Of a stretch of 6,869 nt of DNA, positions 1-5,551 are shown one piece after another. Made by a program: the position numbers and the translations under genes. The DNA comes from Deltaproteobacteria bacterium (GTDB taxonomy: Bacteria; Desulfobacterota; Desulfobacteria; Desulfobacterales; C00003060). The stretch lies in NCBI GenBank assembly GCA_003647435.1, contig QMMV01000112.1, positions 1-6,869 on the forward strand. The letters run 5' to 3'. The notes under the pieces are model-generated. The model saw only the letters and a list, made by a program, of their open reading frames with translations. It had not been told where the DNA came from and ran no database searches. Position 1 is the stretch's first letter; the number at the start of each line of letters is the position of its first letter.

Positions 1-32
1 CGGAAAATACGTAAGGTTTCAGGTTTCGGGGA

Positions 33-109
33 GACAACTGACAACAGACAAGTGAGAAATGGCAGATGCTGGATGCTGGATGCTGGCTGCTGGCTGCTGG
101 CTGCTGGGT
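33..109. repeat. Eleven-unit 7-bp tandem array with drifting unit sequence
   Basis: Read in steps of seven from base 33, the sequence stays in phase for eleven units. It begins as GACAACT, GACAACA, GACAAGT, GAGAAAT, passes through GGCAGAT, and becomes GCTGGAT twice, GCTGGCT three times and GCTGGGT. The phase never breaks although the consensus changes completely. This is directly visible. Stepwise slippage plus mutation is a reasonable inference for its origin. No function is known. Confidence 0.85.
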
Positions 110-126
110 AGCCTGACGTGATCAAC

Positions 127-151
127 TATCCAGTATCCAGTATCCAGTATC
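127..151. repeat. TATCCAG/CAGTATC heptamer array, inverted relative to the upstream array
   Basis: Three full TATCCAG units (127-147) are followed by a partial one. In shifted phase this is CAGTATC three times at 131-151. These units are the reverse complement of the GATGCTG units at 65-85 except for one base per unit, which becomes a G-U wobble if transcribed. A 21-bp stem with a 45-nt loop is therefore possible. Confidence 0.8.
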
Positions 152-195
152 GGAGCGCAGCGACAAAAGCATCCAGCATCGGAGCGAAGCAACAA
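142..195. repeat. Direct repeat, 25 bp at 29-bp spacing, ending at the murF start
   Basis: Bases 142-166 and 171-195 match at 22 of 25 positions. Both copies read ATCCAG, then ATCGGAGCG, then an AGC-ACAA tail. The second copy ends immediately before the GTG at 196 and carries the GGAG that could be the murF ribosome binding site. The first copy has no start codon at the equivalent point. Confidence 0.8.
181..184 (+). promoter_or_regulatory. Possible ribosome binding site for murF (GGAG)
   Basis: GGAG lies 11 bases before the GTG at 196, a slightly long but usable spacing. It is inside a repeat copy, and the same GGAG in the first copy (152-155) has no start codon after it, so chance provision by the repeat is likely. 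It helps choose the start only together with the repeat alignment to ftsW. Confidence 0.4.
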
Positions 196-1659
196 GTGAC
201 AAATGACCAACAAGCCTGGAGCGTCTCGGATGTACTAAAAGCAACGGGGGGACGTTTAGTCTGCGGAGATGAGATGACTCGCTTTGAGTCGATTTCCACA
301 GATTCGCGTCGAGTTCGGGGTGGCGAGCTGTTTGTGGCTATTTCTGGGAAAAGATATGACGGGCACCGCTTTATCCAGGATGCATTTGACAAAGGCGCCC
401 TCGGTGTTTTGGCAAGTGAAAGCTATCTGGGCACTGACCCGCTTGTCTCTGGCAAGAATCACTTCTGGGTCTCTGTTCCGGACACACTTGATGCCCTCGG
501 TGATCTTGCCGCCTTCCGCCGGGGGAAAAGCAAGGTGTCGGTAGTGGCCATAACAGGGACCAATGGCAAGACCACCACAAAGGAGATGGCAGCAAGCGTT
601 TTAGGGCAGGCCTTTTCTGTGCTGAAGACGCCGGGAAACTTTAACAACCTTATCGGTGTTCCGCTCACGCTCTTCGGGCTTACGGATAGCCACGAATGGG
701 CTGTTCTTGAGCTCGCTATGAATCACCGGGGTGAAATCCGGAGGCTTGGGGAAATCTGTAAGCCCGATGTTGGGGTAATTACAAATATAGGGGCAGGGCA
801 TCTTGAGGGTGTAAACGACATAGACGGGGTCATGATGGCAAAGGGCGAACTCCTCGAGGCATTGGACAAAGATGGAACAGCCGTGCTGAATATTGATGAT
901 CAGAGGGTTTGCCGTCTTGCTGAGAGGTTTGAAGGACGCGTGGTCACTTTCGGAATTCACAATTCCGCCGAGGTATGGGCGACGTCCGTGTGCCTGAATC
1001 CTTGTAATTCTGTTTTTGATCTTTGCTGGTACGATGAATCAGCGCGCGTGCGGCTTCCCATGCCGGGTGCCGGCGCCATTTACAGCGCTCTGGCTGCAGC
1101 GACAGTCGGTTACAGGATCGGGCTTTCAATAGAAGAAGTCAGAAAAGGCCTGGAGGCTGTGCCTACGCTGCCGGGGCGTATGGAGATCCTGACCCTGCCA
1201 GGTGGTATTTACGTCGTCAATGATACATATAATGCAAACCCGTCCTCGATGGCCCTCGCAATAAACACCCTGCAGTCTTTGAAGGGTAAAGGCAGAGGCA
1301 TTCTCGTCACCGGAGATATGCTGGAACTGGGCGCACACGCCGTAAAAGCACACAAACGGCTCGGCAGGCTCATCGTGCGCGCGGGGGCAAGCAGGCTTTA
1401 TGCCACGGGAGAATTTGCAGAAGTTGTAGCTGAAGGGGCCGTGGAGGCAGGGATGGATCCGAACAGGACATTTATCGGCACCCATGCAGAGATTGTAGAA
1501 GATCTGAAGCGTTGTCTTGGCCCCGGCGACTGGGTCCTCGTGAAGGGTTCCCGCCTCATGGGCATGGAAAAGGTGGTTGAAGGGCTGAAGGCAGCATGGG
1601 CGATTCACGAATCGCCAGCACGGGATCCCGACCTGATCGGGACAGGGGAAATCGGATAA
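196..1659 (+). CDS. murF: UDP-N-acetylmuramoyl-tripeptide--D-alanyl-D-alanine ligase MurF
   Basis: Cytoplasmic ATP-dependent ligase that adds D-Ala-D-Ala to the UDP-MurNAc-tripeptide, the last soluble step before MraY. From the GTG at 196 it has 487 residues, somewhat longer than the roughly 450 usual for the family. Visible Mur ligase motifs are the N-terminal STDSRRV and GELFVAISG, the ATP loop GTNGKT (about 121-126, Lys125), NNLIGVPLTL (from 150), ELAMNHRGEI (172-181), AKGE with the probable carbamylated Lys216, NDTYNANP (342-349), GDMLELG (373-379) and KGSR (450-453). The reading frame is open back to a GTG at 118, which would add 26 residues made only of repeat DNA. I chose 196 because it follows a GGAG and because a repeat shared with ftsW aligns it with that gene's ATG. 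The last 20 residues (468-487) lie beyond the conserved MurF end and are encoded by palindromic and heptamer-repeat DNA. The identification is secure; the start is moderately so. Confidence 0.96.
   Translation: MTNDQQAWSVSDVLKATGGRLVCGDEMTRFESISTDSRRVRGGELFVAISGKRYDGHRFIQDAFDKGALGVLASESYLGTDPLVSGKNHFWVSVPDTLDALGDLAAFRRGKSKVSVVAITGTNGKTTTKEMAASVLGQAFSVLKTPGNFNNLIGVPLTLFGLTDSHEWAVLELAMNHRGEIRRLGEICKPDVGVITNIGAGHLEGVNDIDGVMMAKGELLEALDKDGTAVLNIDDQRVCRLAERFEGRVVTFGIHNSAEVWATSVCLNPCNSVFDLCWYDESARVRLPMPGAGAIYSALAAATVGYRIGLSIEEVRKGLEAVPTLPGRMEILTLPGGIYVVNDTYNANPSSMALAINTLQSLKGKGRGILVTGDMLELGAHAVKAHKRLGRLIVRAGASRLYATGEFAEVVAEGAVEAGMDPNRTFIGTHAEIVEDLKRCLGPGDWVLVKGSRLMGMEKVVEGLKAAWAIHESPARDPDLIGTGEIG
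1599..1642. repeat. Stacked palindromes inside the 3' end of murF
   Basis: A perfect inverted repeat, GGCGATTC / GAATCGCC with a two-base AC spacer, occupies 1599-1616. It is followed by the 10-bp palindrome CGGGATCCCG at 1621-1630, and overlapping that, TCCCGA / TCGGGA with a five-base loop at 1626-1642. They encode part of the non-conserved MurF tail. The first resembles the palindrome at 4369-4396. No T-run follows, so it does not look like an intrinsic terminator. Confidence 0.8.
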
Positions 1660-1695
1660 CCGATAACCAGCAACCAATAACCAATAACCAGATGC
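1654..1695. repeat. Heptamer array containing the murF stop codon
   Basis: In steps of seven the sequence reads GGATAAC, CGATAAC, CAGCAAC, CAATAAC, CAATAAC, CAGATGC. The murF TAA stop (1657-1659) is part of the first unit. The array continues into the murF/mraY intergenic region. Confidence 0.8.
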
Positions 1696-1734
1696 CTCGG
1701 AATTTCTATAAGTTATTGAACTTCCGTCGATTTT

Positions 1735-1814
1735 AGTCGAGTAGTTAAATAGTCAAGTTGTCGAGTCGTAAAGTCCTTGAACCACTCGACTAATCAACTA
1801 CTTGACCACTCGAC
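1735..1814. repeat. 80-bp palindromic array of 8-bp units in the murF/mraY gap
   Basis: Ten 8-bp units run without a break. The first five follow a GTCRAGT-like pattern (AGTCGAGT, AGTTAAAT, AGTCAAGT, TGTCGAGT, CGTAAAGT) and the last five follow its reverse complement (CCTTGAAC, CACTCGAC, TAATCAAC, TACTTGAC, CACTCGAC). GTCGAGT occurs at 1736 and 1760, and its complement ACTCGAC at 1784 and 1808, each exactly 24 bp apart. Arms 1736-1766 and 1784-1814 pair at 24 of 31 positions plus one wobble, around a 17-nt loop. There is no T-run after the stem, so a terminator is not supported. A structured leader, a protein binding array, or an inert repeat are all possible. Confidence 0.82.
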
Positions 1815-1819
1815 CAATT

Positions 1820-1861
1820 GTGAGCGAAGCGAACTAAGTTCTATCAGATAACAGATACCCG
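1820..1861. repeat. GCGAAGC copy and heptamers running into the mraY start
   Basis: GAGCGAAGCGAAC at 1822-1834 matches the words found before the murF and ftsW starts. Further on, 7-bp steps CTATCAG, ATAACAG, ATACCCG (1841-1861) lead in phase to the ATG of mraY at 1862. No Shine-Dalgarno sequence is visible in this stretch. Confidence 0.65.
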
Positions 1862-2941
1862 ATGCTTTATCATTTACTTTATCCTCTTCACACAAGTATC
1901 TCGGCGTTAAATGTATTTCGCTACATTACGTTCAGGACAATCTATGCCAGCCTCACGGCGTTGTTGATATGTCTGTTCCTTGGACAGTGGGTCATAAAAA
2001 AACTCAGGGAGCACGGAATAGAACAGTATGTCAGAGACGATGGACCTCCGACCCACGCCACCAAAGGGGGTACGCCGACCATGGGAGGGCTTTTGATACT
2101 CTTTTCAATTATCGTCACTACGCTCCTGTGGAGTCAACTGACCAATTTCTTTGTATGGATGGTTCTCCTGGTGACGATCACCTACGGCGGTATCGGCTTT
2201 ATAGATGACTACCTGATGCAAGCAAAGAAACGAAGTGCAGGTCTCAAAGGAAGAAGCAAGTTCTTGCTGCAGGTAGTTATAGCGTTGTTTGTCGGGGGTC
2301 TTCTCTACATGCGCTCGGGTTTTGACACCCATGTCAGCGTACCTTTTTTCAAGCAGATAAATCCCGACCTTGGGTGGTTTTATATCATCTTTGCCACTTT
2401 CGTCATCGTGGGAACATCGAATGCGGTGAATCTAACCGACGGGCTGGACGGCCTTGCCATCGGCCCCGTGACGGTTGCGGCAGCCACCTATGTAGTGCTT
2501 GCGTATGTGGCAGGTCACGTAAAGATCGCCGACTATCTTCAGATTCGCTATGTGGCCGGCAGTGGTGAGCTTGCTGTGTTTTGCGGTGCGGTTGTCGGTG
2601 CCGGCATGGGATTTCTCTGGTTTAACGCCTACCCTGCCCAGATATTCATGGGAGATGTGGGATCTCTGCCCCTGGGCGGGGCTCTCGGGACAGTCGCTGT
2701 TATTACCAAACATGAAATCCTGCTTGTCCTGGTGGGAGGTATCTTTGTAATAGAGGCCCTTTCGGTCATCTTTCAGGTGAGCTTTTTCAAGGTCAGTAAC
2801 GGCCACCGTATCTTCAGGATGGCTCCTATTCATCACCACTTTGAATTGAAGGGTTGGCCTGAGCCGAAGGTAATTGTCAGGTTTTGGATTATTGCTATTA
2901 TCCTTGGCCTCTTGTCTCTCAGTACGCTGAAGTTGCGTTGA
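1862..2941 (+). CDS. mraY: Phospho-N-acetylmuramoyl-pentapeptide transferase MraY
   Basis: Integral inner-membrane enzyme that transfers phospho-MurNAc-pentapeptide from its UDP carrier to undecaprenyl phosphate, giving lipid I. It has 359 residues, the normal full length, and is hydrophobic throughout, in line with the family's ten membrane segments. The N-terminus (NVFRYITFR) and C-terminus (LSTLKLR) both match the family pattern, which fixes the ATG start. Family motifs present are DDGPPTHATKGGTPTMGG, the catalytic Asp pair D115-D116 in GFIDDY, NAVNLTDGLDGLA (187-199, with D193 and D196), the active-site D265 in MGDVGS, and the HHH motif at 324-326 in APIHHHFELKGWPE. It sits between murF and murD as in standard dcw clusters. 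No Shine-Dalgarno sequence precedes the start; the upstream bases are 7-bp repeats that come up in phase to the ATG. Confidence 0.98.
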   Translation: MLYHLLYPLHTSISALNVFRYITFRTIYASLTALLICLFLGQWVIKKLREHGIEQYVRDDGPPTHATKGGTPTMGGLLILFSIIVTTLLWSQLTNFFVWMVLLVTITYGGIGFIDDYLMQAKKRSAGLKGRSKFLLQVVIALFVGGLLYMRSGFDTHVSVPFFKQINPDLGWFYIIFATFVIVGTSNAVNLTDGLDGLAIGPVTVAAATYVVLAYVAGHVKIADYLQIRYVAGSGELAVFCGAVVGAGMGFLWFNAYPAQIFMGDVGSLPLGGALGTVAVITKHEILLVLVGGIFVIEALSVIFQVSFFKVSNGHRIFRMAPIHHHFELKGWPEPKVIVRFWIIAIILGLLSLSTLKLR

Positions 2942-2980
2942 GATGGATAGTGGATCGGGATGGTAAGCGCATAGAAAAAG

Positions 2981-4372
2981 ATGAACCTGAAAAAGAAAAA
3001 AGTCCTGGTTGTTGGTCTGGCGAAAACCGGAGTATCCCTGTGCCGCTTTTTGACCAGGGAAGGAGCGAGGGTTACGGCGGTGGACGTCGTAGAAGAAGAG
3101 GCCCTGGGACCTCCTGCCCGGGAAGCTGCATCTATGGGAATTGCCCTTGAGCTGGGGCCACACAGGACGGAAACCTTTTGTGCATGTGATCTTATCGTTG
3201 TGAGTCCGGGAGTAGCTAACAATATAAAGCCCATTGAGGCGGCAAGAAGCGCAGGTATTCCCGTGATCGGTGAGTTGGAATTAGCGGCTCGATATATAAA
3301 CGAACCGATTGCAGCGGTGACCGGCACGAATGGCAAGACTACTACCACAAGCCTTTTGGGGGAGATGTTGAGGCAATCTGGTTTGAGCGTTTTTGTGGGC
3401 GGCAATATAGGTACACCTCTCATCGACTATGCCGGATCGCCGATGACTGCCGATATAGTCGTGGCCGAGGTGAGCAGTTTCCAGCTCGATACCATCCAGA
3501 CGTTCAGGCCGAAGGTGGGAGTTTTGTTGAACGTTACCGAAGATCATCTGGATCGTTACCGTCATTTTCGGGAGTACGTCGCATCAAAGGCAAGACTGTT
3601 TCGGAACCAAACAAGCTCTGATGTCGCCGTTTTGAACAGGGCGGATCCTGTGACAGCCCGCCTTGAATCAGGGCTGCGCGCTCAAAAAGTCTATTTTAAT
3701 ACCACTTCAAAGGCACAAGGGGATCCGCTGCGCCGCACTTTACCCGCAACACCGTTCTATGGCGCTGAAGTAAGGGGCAATGAGATGATTTGTCGGCTTC
3801 CGAACAATGTTCCTGTAACCTTTAACCTTGCACACCTTAAGATAAAAGGGGCGCATAATCTGGAGAACGCTGCCGCTGCAAGCCTGGCAGCCCTGGCGGC
3901 GGGGGGGTCCCGGACAGGTATCCAGAAAGCGCTTGACACTTTTCGCGGCCTGCCTCACAGGCTGGAACATGTAAGAACCATCAATGGTGTCAGGTATTAC
4001 AATGACTCCAAGGCTACAAACGTGGGAGCAGTTATGCGCGCCCTTGAAAGCTTTGACACTCCCGTGATCCTGATCATGGGCGGACGCGACAAGGGGGGTA
4101 GCTACGAGGGACTTTGTGAGCTCATAAAAAGGCTGGTCAAGAAACTCATCACCATTGGAGAGGCCTCAGGAAAGATCACTGATGCCCTGGGAGGTTTCAC
4201 AGACTCGCAAACGGCTATAAGCCTTCAGCAGGCAGTACGCCTTGCCGGGCATGCGGCTTCCCCGGGGGATGTGGTGTTGCTCTCGCCAGGGTGTTCAAGT
4301 TTCGACATGTTTGCGGATTACGCCGAACGCGGCGAAGCCTTTCGTCAGGCCGTAGAGGGGCTGAGGAGGTAG
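2981..4372 (+). CDS. murD: UDP-N-acetylmuramoylalanine--D-glutamate ligase MurD
   Basis: Cytoplasmic ATP-dependent ligase that adds D-Glu to UDP-MurNAc-L-Ala. It has 463 residues, slightly above the usual 440-450. The N-terminal Rossmann-like UDP-binding domain begins KKVLVVGLAKTG. The ATP loop GTNGKTTTT contains Lys119. SSFQLD, NVTEDHLDRY with His189, and YVASKARLF with the probable carbamylated Lys203 mark the central domain. YNDSKATN (from about 340; Lys344) and MGGRDKGG mark the C-terminal domain, which ends SPGCSSFDMFADYAERGEAF as expected. An in-frame TAG at 2972-2974 lies just upstream, so the ATG at 2981 is the earliest possible start. The ribosome binding site is weak (a purine run only). 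It starts 39 bp after mraY. Its TAG stop lies inside a palindrome (4369-4396), but the protein ends at the normal place, so nothing seems lost. Confidence 0.97.
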   Translation: MNLKKKKVLVVGLAKTGVSLCRFLTREGARVTAVDVVEEEALGPPAREAASMGIALELGPHRTETFCACDLIVVSPGVANNIKPIEAARSAGIPVIGELELAARYINEPIAAVTGTNGKTTTTSLLGEMLRQSGLSVFVGGNIGTPLIDYAGSPMTADIVVAEVSSFQLDTIQTFRPKVGVLLNVTEDHLDRYRHFREYVASKARLFRNQTSSDVAVLNRADPVTARLESGLRAQKVYFNTTSKAQGDPLRRTLPATPFYGAEVRGNEMICRLPNNVPVTFNLAHLKIKGAHNLENAAAASLAALAAGGSRTGIQKALDTFRGLPHRLEHVRTINGVRYYNDSKATNVGAVMRALESFDTPVILIMGGRDKGGSYEGLCELIKRLVKKLITIGEASGKITDALGGFTDSQTAISLQQAVRLAGHAASPGDVVLLSPGCSSFDMFADYAERGEAFRQAVEGLRR

Positions 4373-4396
4373 GGGCGATTAATGAATTTCCCCTAC
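4369..4396. repeat. 28-bp palindrome overlapping the murD stop codon
   Basis: GTAGGGG (4369-4375) pairs perfectly with CCCCTAC (4390-4396). Inside, a mismatch, a G-T pair and three more base pairs extend the stem to a four-base loop. The TAG of murD (4370-4372) is in its left arm. The core GGCGATT...GAAT...CC closely resembles the perfect palindrome at 1599-1616. No T-run follows. My recollection, not checked, is that palindromes with GTAGGGGCG / CGCCCCTAC ends are dispersed in many bacterial genomes. Confidence 0.75.
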
Positions 4397-4416
4397 AGGC
4401 TTGCGAGGCGGGGGAT

Positions 4417-4450
4417 ATCAAAGCGAAGCGACAAATGACAAACAACAAAC
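4417..4450. repeat. Repeat copy carrying the ftsW start codon
   Basis: Bases 4417-4450 match 178-211 at the start of murF in 27 of 34 positions without gaps. Within it, 7-bp steps read GCGAAGC, GACAAAT, GACAAAC, AACAAAC from 4423. The ATG of ftsW (4435-4437) is in the second unit, and the first few FtsW residues (MTNNK) are encoded by the repeat. Confidence 0.8.
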
Positions 4451-5550
4451 GCGCAAAGGACCACGGTGGGTACGATCCCTTTCTTCTTATTGGTGTAATC
4501 ATTCTGTTAGGGGTTGGGGTTGTAATGGTCTACAGCGCAAGTTCGCTGGTTGCTGCCAAACGATTCGGCAATGGCAGCTATTTCTTTCACAGACAGCTTC
4601 TGTACGCTCTTGCAGCAATCCTGGTTATGGTCTGCTGCAGGCACGTGCCCTATACTTTTTACCGGACCATGGCTTATCCGATCGTTGGGGCAGCTTTTTT
4701 GCTTCTCGTCGCTGTCTGGGTGCCTGATATAGGCTATGAGGTTGGGGGAGCAAGGCGCTGGCTGAGATTTTTCGGCATATCATTTCAGCCGTCGGAATTT
4801 GCACAGTTGGCCCTAATTATTTACCTGGCTTACTCCACAAGCAAAAAGCAAAAGGATATAAAGAGATTCAGCATCGGTTTTCTCCCTCATGGTGTTGTGT
4901 TTTTCTGTTTTAGTGCACTGATTGTTATGCAGCCTGATTTCGGTATGGCGGCCATGATCGCCCTTGTGGTCTGGATCATGCTGTTTGTGGGTGGTGTGCG
5001 GATATCCTATCTTCTTGCGGCATTGGCAGGAGCCTTGCCTCTTGCTTATTATCTCTTAATTCACGCAGGATACCGCCTGAAGAGACTGGCGGGCTTCGCA
5101 GCCCCCTGGCAATATCAGGGTGATGCGGGATATCAGATTGTCCATTCTCTTATGGCATTCGGCTCCGGCGGAATTTTTGGTGCAGGGGTTGGAAACAGTT
5201 ACCAGAAACTCTTTTATCTCCCTGAGCCCCATACCGACTTTATCTTTTCTGTAATCGGAGAAGAATTAGGGCTCCTTGGCGTCTGTTTCATAACAGGGCT
5301 CTACATCATGCTTTTATGGCGAGGTGTCATGATTGCAATCAGGGCGAGGGAACCTTTTGCAACCTTTTTGGCTGCAGGGTTGACAGTCGCTCTTGGTATC
5401 CATGTCTGTATCAACGAAGGTGTGGCCCTGGGACTATTGCCGACCAAGGGGCTGACTCTCCCGTTCGTAAGTTATGGAGGCAGCTCCCTTGTAATGAATG
5501 CCGCATCTGTCGGCATACTGATGAATATAGCGGCCAGGCAGGCGGCTTGA
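4435..5550 (+). CDS. ftsW: Septal peptidoglycan glycosyltransferase FtsW (SEDS family)
   Basis: Integral membrane SEDS protein that polymerises glycan strands from lipid II at the division septum, in complex with a class B PBP (FtsI). From the ATG at 4435 it has 371 residues, within the family range, with the first membrane segment at about 15-37. The family signature runs through GGARRWL, QPSEFAQ (118-124), VMQPDFG (166-170), PWQYQGDAGYQIVHSLMAFGSGG, YLPEPHTDFIF with the expected catalytic Asp268, and GLLPTKGLTLPFVSYGG (333-349). RodA is the main alternative; the murD/murG context and the GLLPTKGLTLPF motif favour FtsW. The frame is open further back, into the end of murD, but that part is not FtsW-like. 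No good Shine-Dalgarno sequence precedes the ATG. It is preceded by a possible 18-codon reading frame whose TGA overlaps the ATG by ATGA. murG follows after one base, so the two are probably co-translated. Confidence 0.96.
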   Translation: MTNNKRAKDHGGYDPFLLIGVIILLGVGVVMVYSASSLVAAKRFGNGSYFFHRQLLYALAAILVMVCCRHVPYTFYRTMAYPIVGAAFLLLVAVWVPDIGYEVGGARRWLRFFGISFQPSEFAQLALIIYLAYSTSKKQKDIKRFSIGFLPHGVVFFCFSALIVMQPDFGMAAMIALVVWIMLFVGGVRISYLLAALAGALPLAYYLLIHAGYRLKRLAGFAAPWQYQGDAGYQIVHSLMAFGSGGIFGAGVGNSYQKLFYLPEPHTDFIFSVIGEELGLLGVCFITGLYIMLLWRGVMIAIRAREPFATFLAAGLTVALGIHVCINEGVALGLLPTKGLTLPFVSYGGSSLVMNAASVGILMNIAARQAA

Positions 5551-5551
5551 C

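Larger units (their letters stand above)
1..195. other. Repeat-filled intergenic region upstream of murF
   Basis: No gene can be supported here. The preceding gene in a canonical dcw cluster would be murE, but no recognisable MurE C-terminus is visible. One reading frame stops at a TAA at 12-14, just before the repeats begin at 16, and this could be its end, but three codons are too few to tell. The rest is short-period repeat DNA: two units of a GTTTC heptamer at 16-29, an eleven-unit 7-bp array at 33-109, three CAGTATC units at 131-151, and a 29-bp-spaced direct repeat at 142-195. No convincing -35/-10 pair or terminator with a T-run was seen. Confidence 0.75.

Noticed and set aside
33..195. 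CRISPR array
   Set aside because: Units are 7 bp without unique spacers, and no cas genes are present.
1126..1677. 183-codon minus-strand open frame opposite the end of murF
   Set aside because: Cysteine- and histidine-rich composition typical of reverse reading of a GC-rich gene, with no family resemblance and fully antisense to murF.
1716..1750. Possible promoter TTGAAC with a downstream TTAAAT before mraY
   Set aside because: The spacing is 23 bp, too long for a standard sigma-70 promoter, and the words arise from the repeats.
1736..1814. Intrinsic terminator between murF and mraY
   Set aside because: The stem is imperfect and followed by CAATTGTGAG, with no run of T.
2432..3163. 243-codon open frame on the minus strand across mraY and murD
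   Set aside because: It is antisense to two certain genes, has no recognisable motif and is low in plausible domain content. It is a shadow of the coding strand.
2833..3423. 196-codon minus-strand open frame opposite the mraY/murD junction
   Set aside because: Antisense to the conserved ends of both genes and without recognisable features.
3901..3907. G7 runs in murD (3901-3907) and murG (5581-5587) as phase-variation sites
   Set aside because: Both lie within intact essential genes and encode normal glycine-containing motifs. Nothing indicates switching.
4291..4434. Upstream extension of ftsW starting inside murD
   Set aside because: It would overlap murD by 82 bp and encode an arginine-rich segment unlike FtsW. 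The ATG at 4435 gives a normal FtsW N-terminus.
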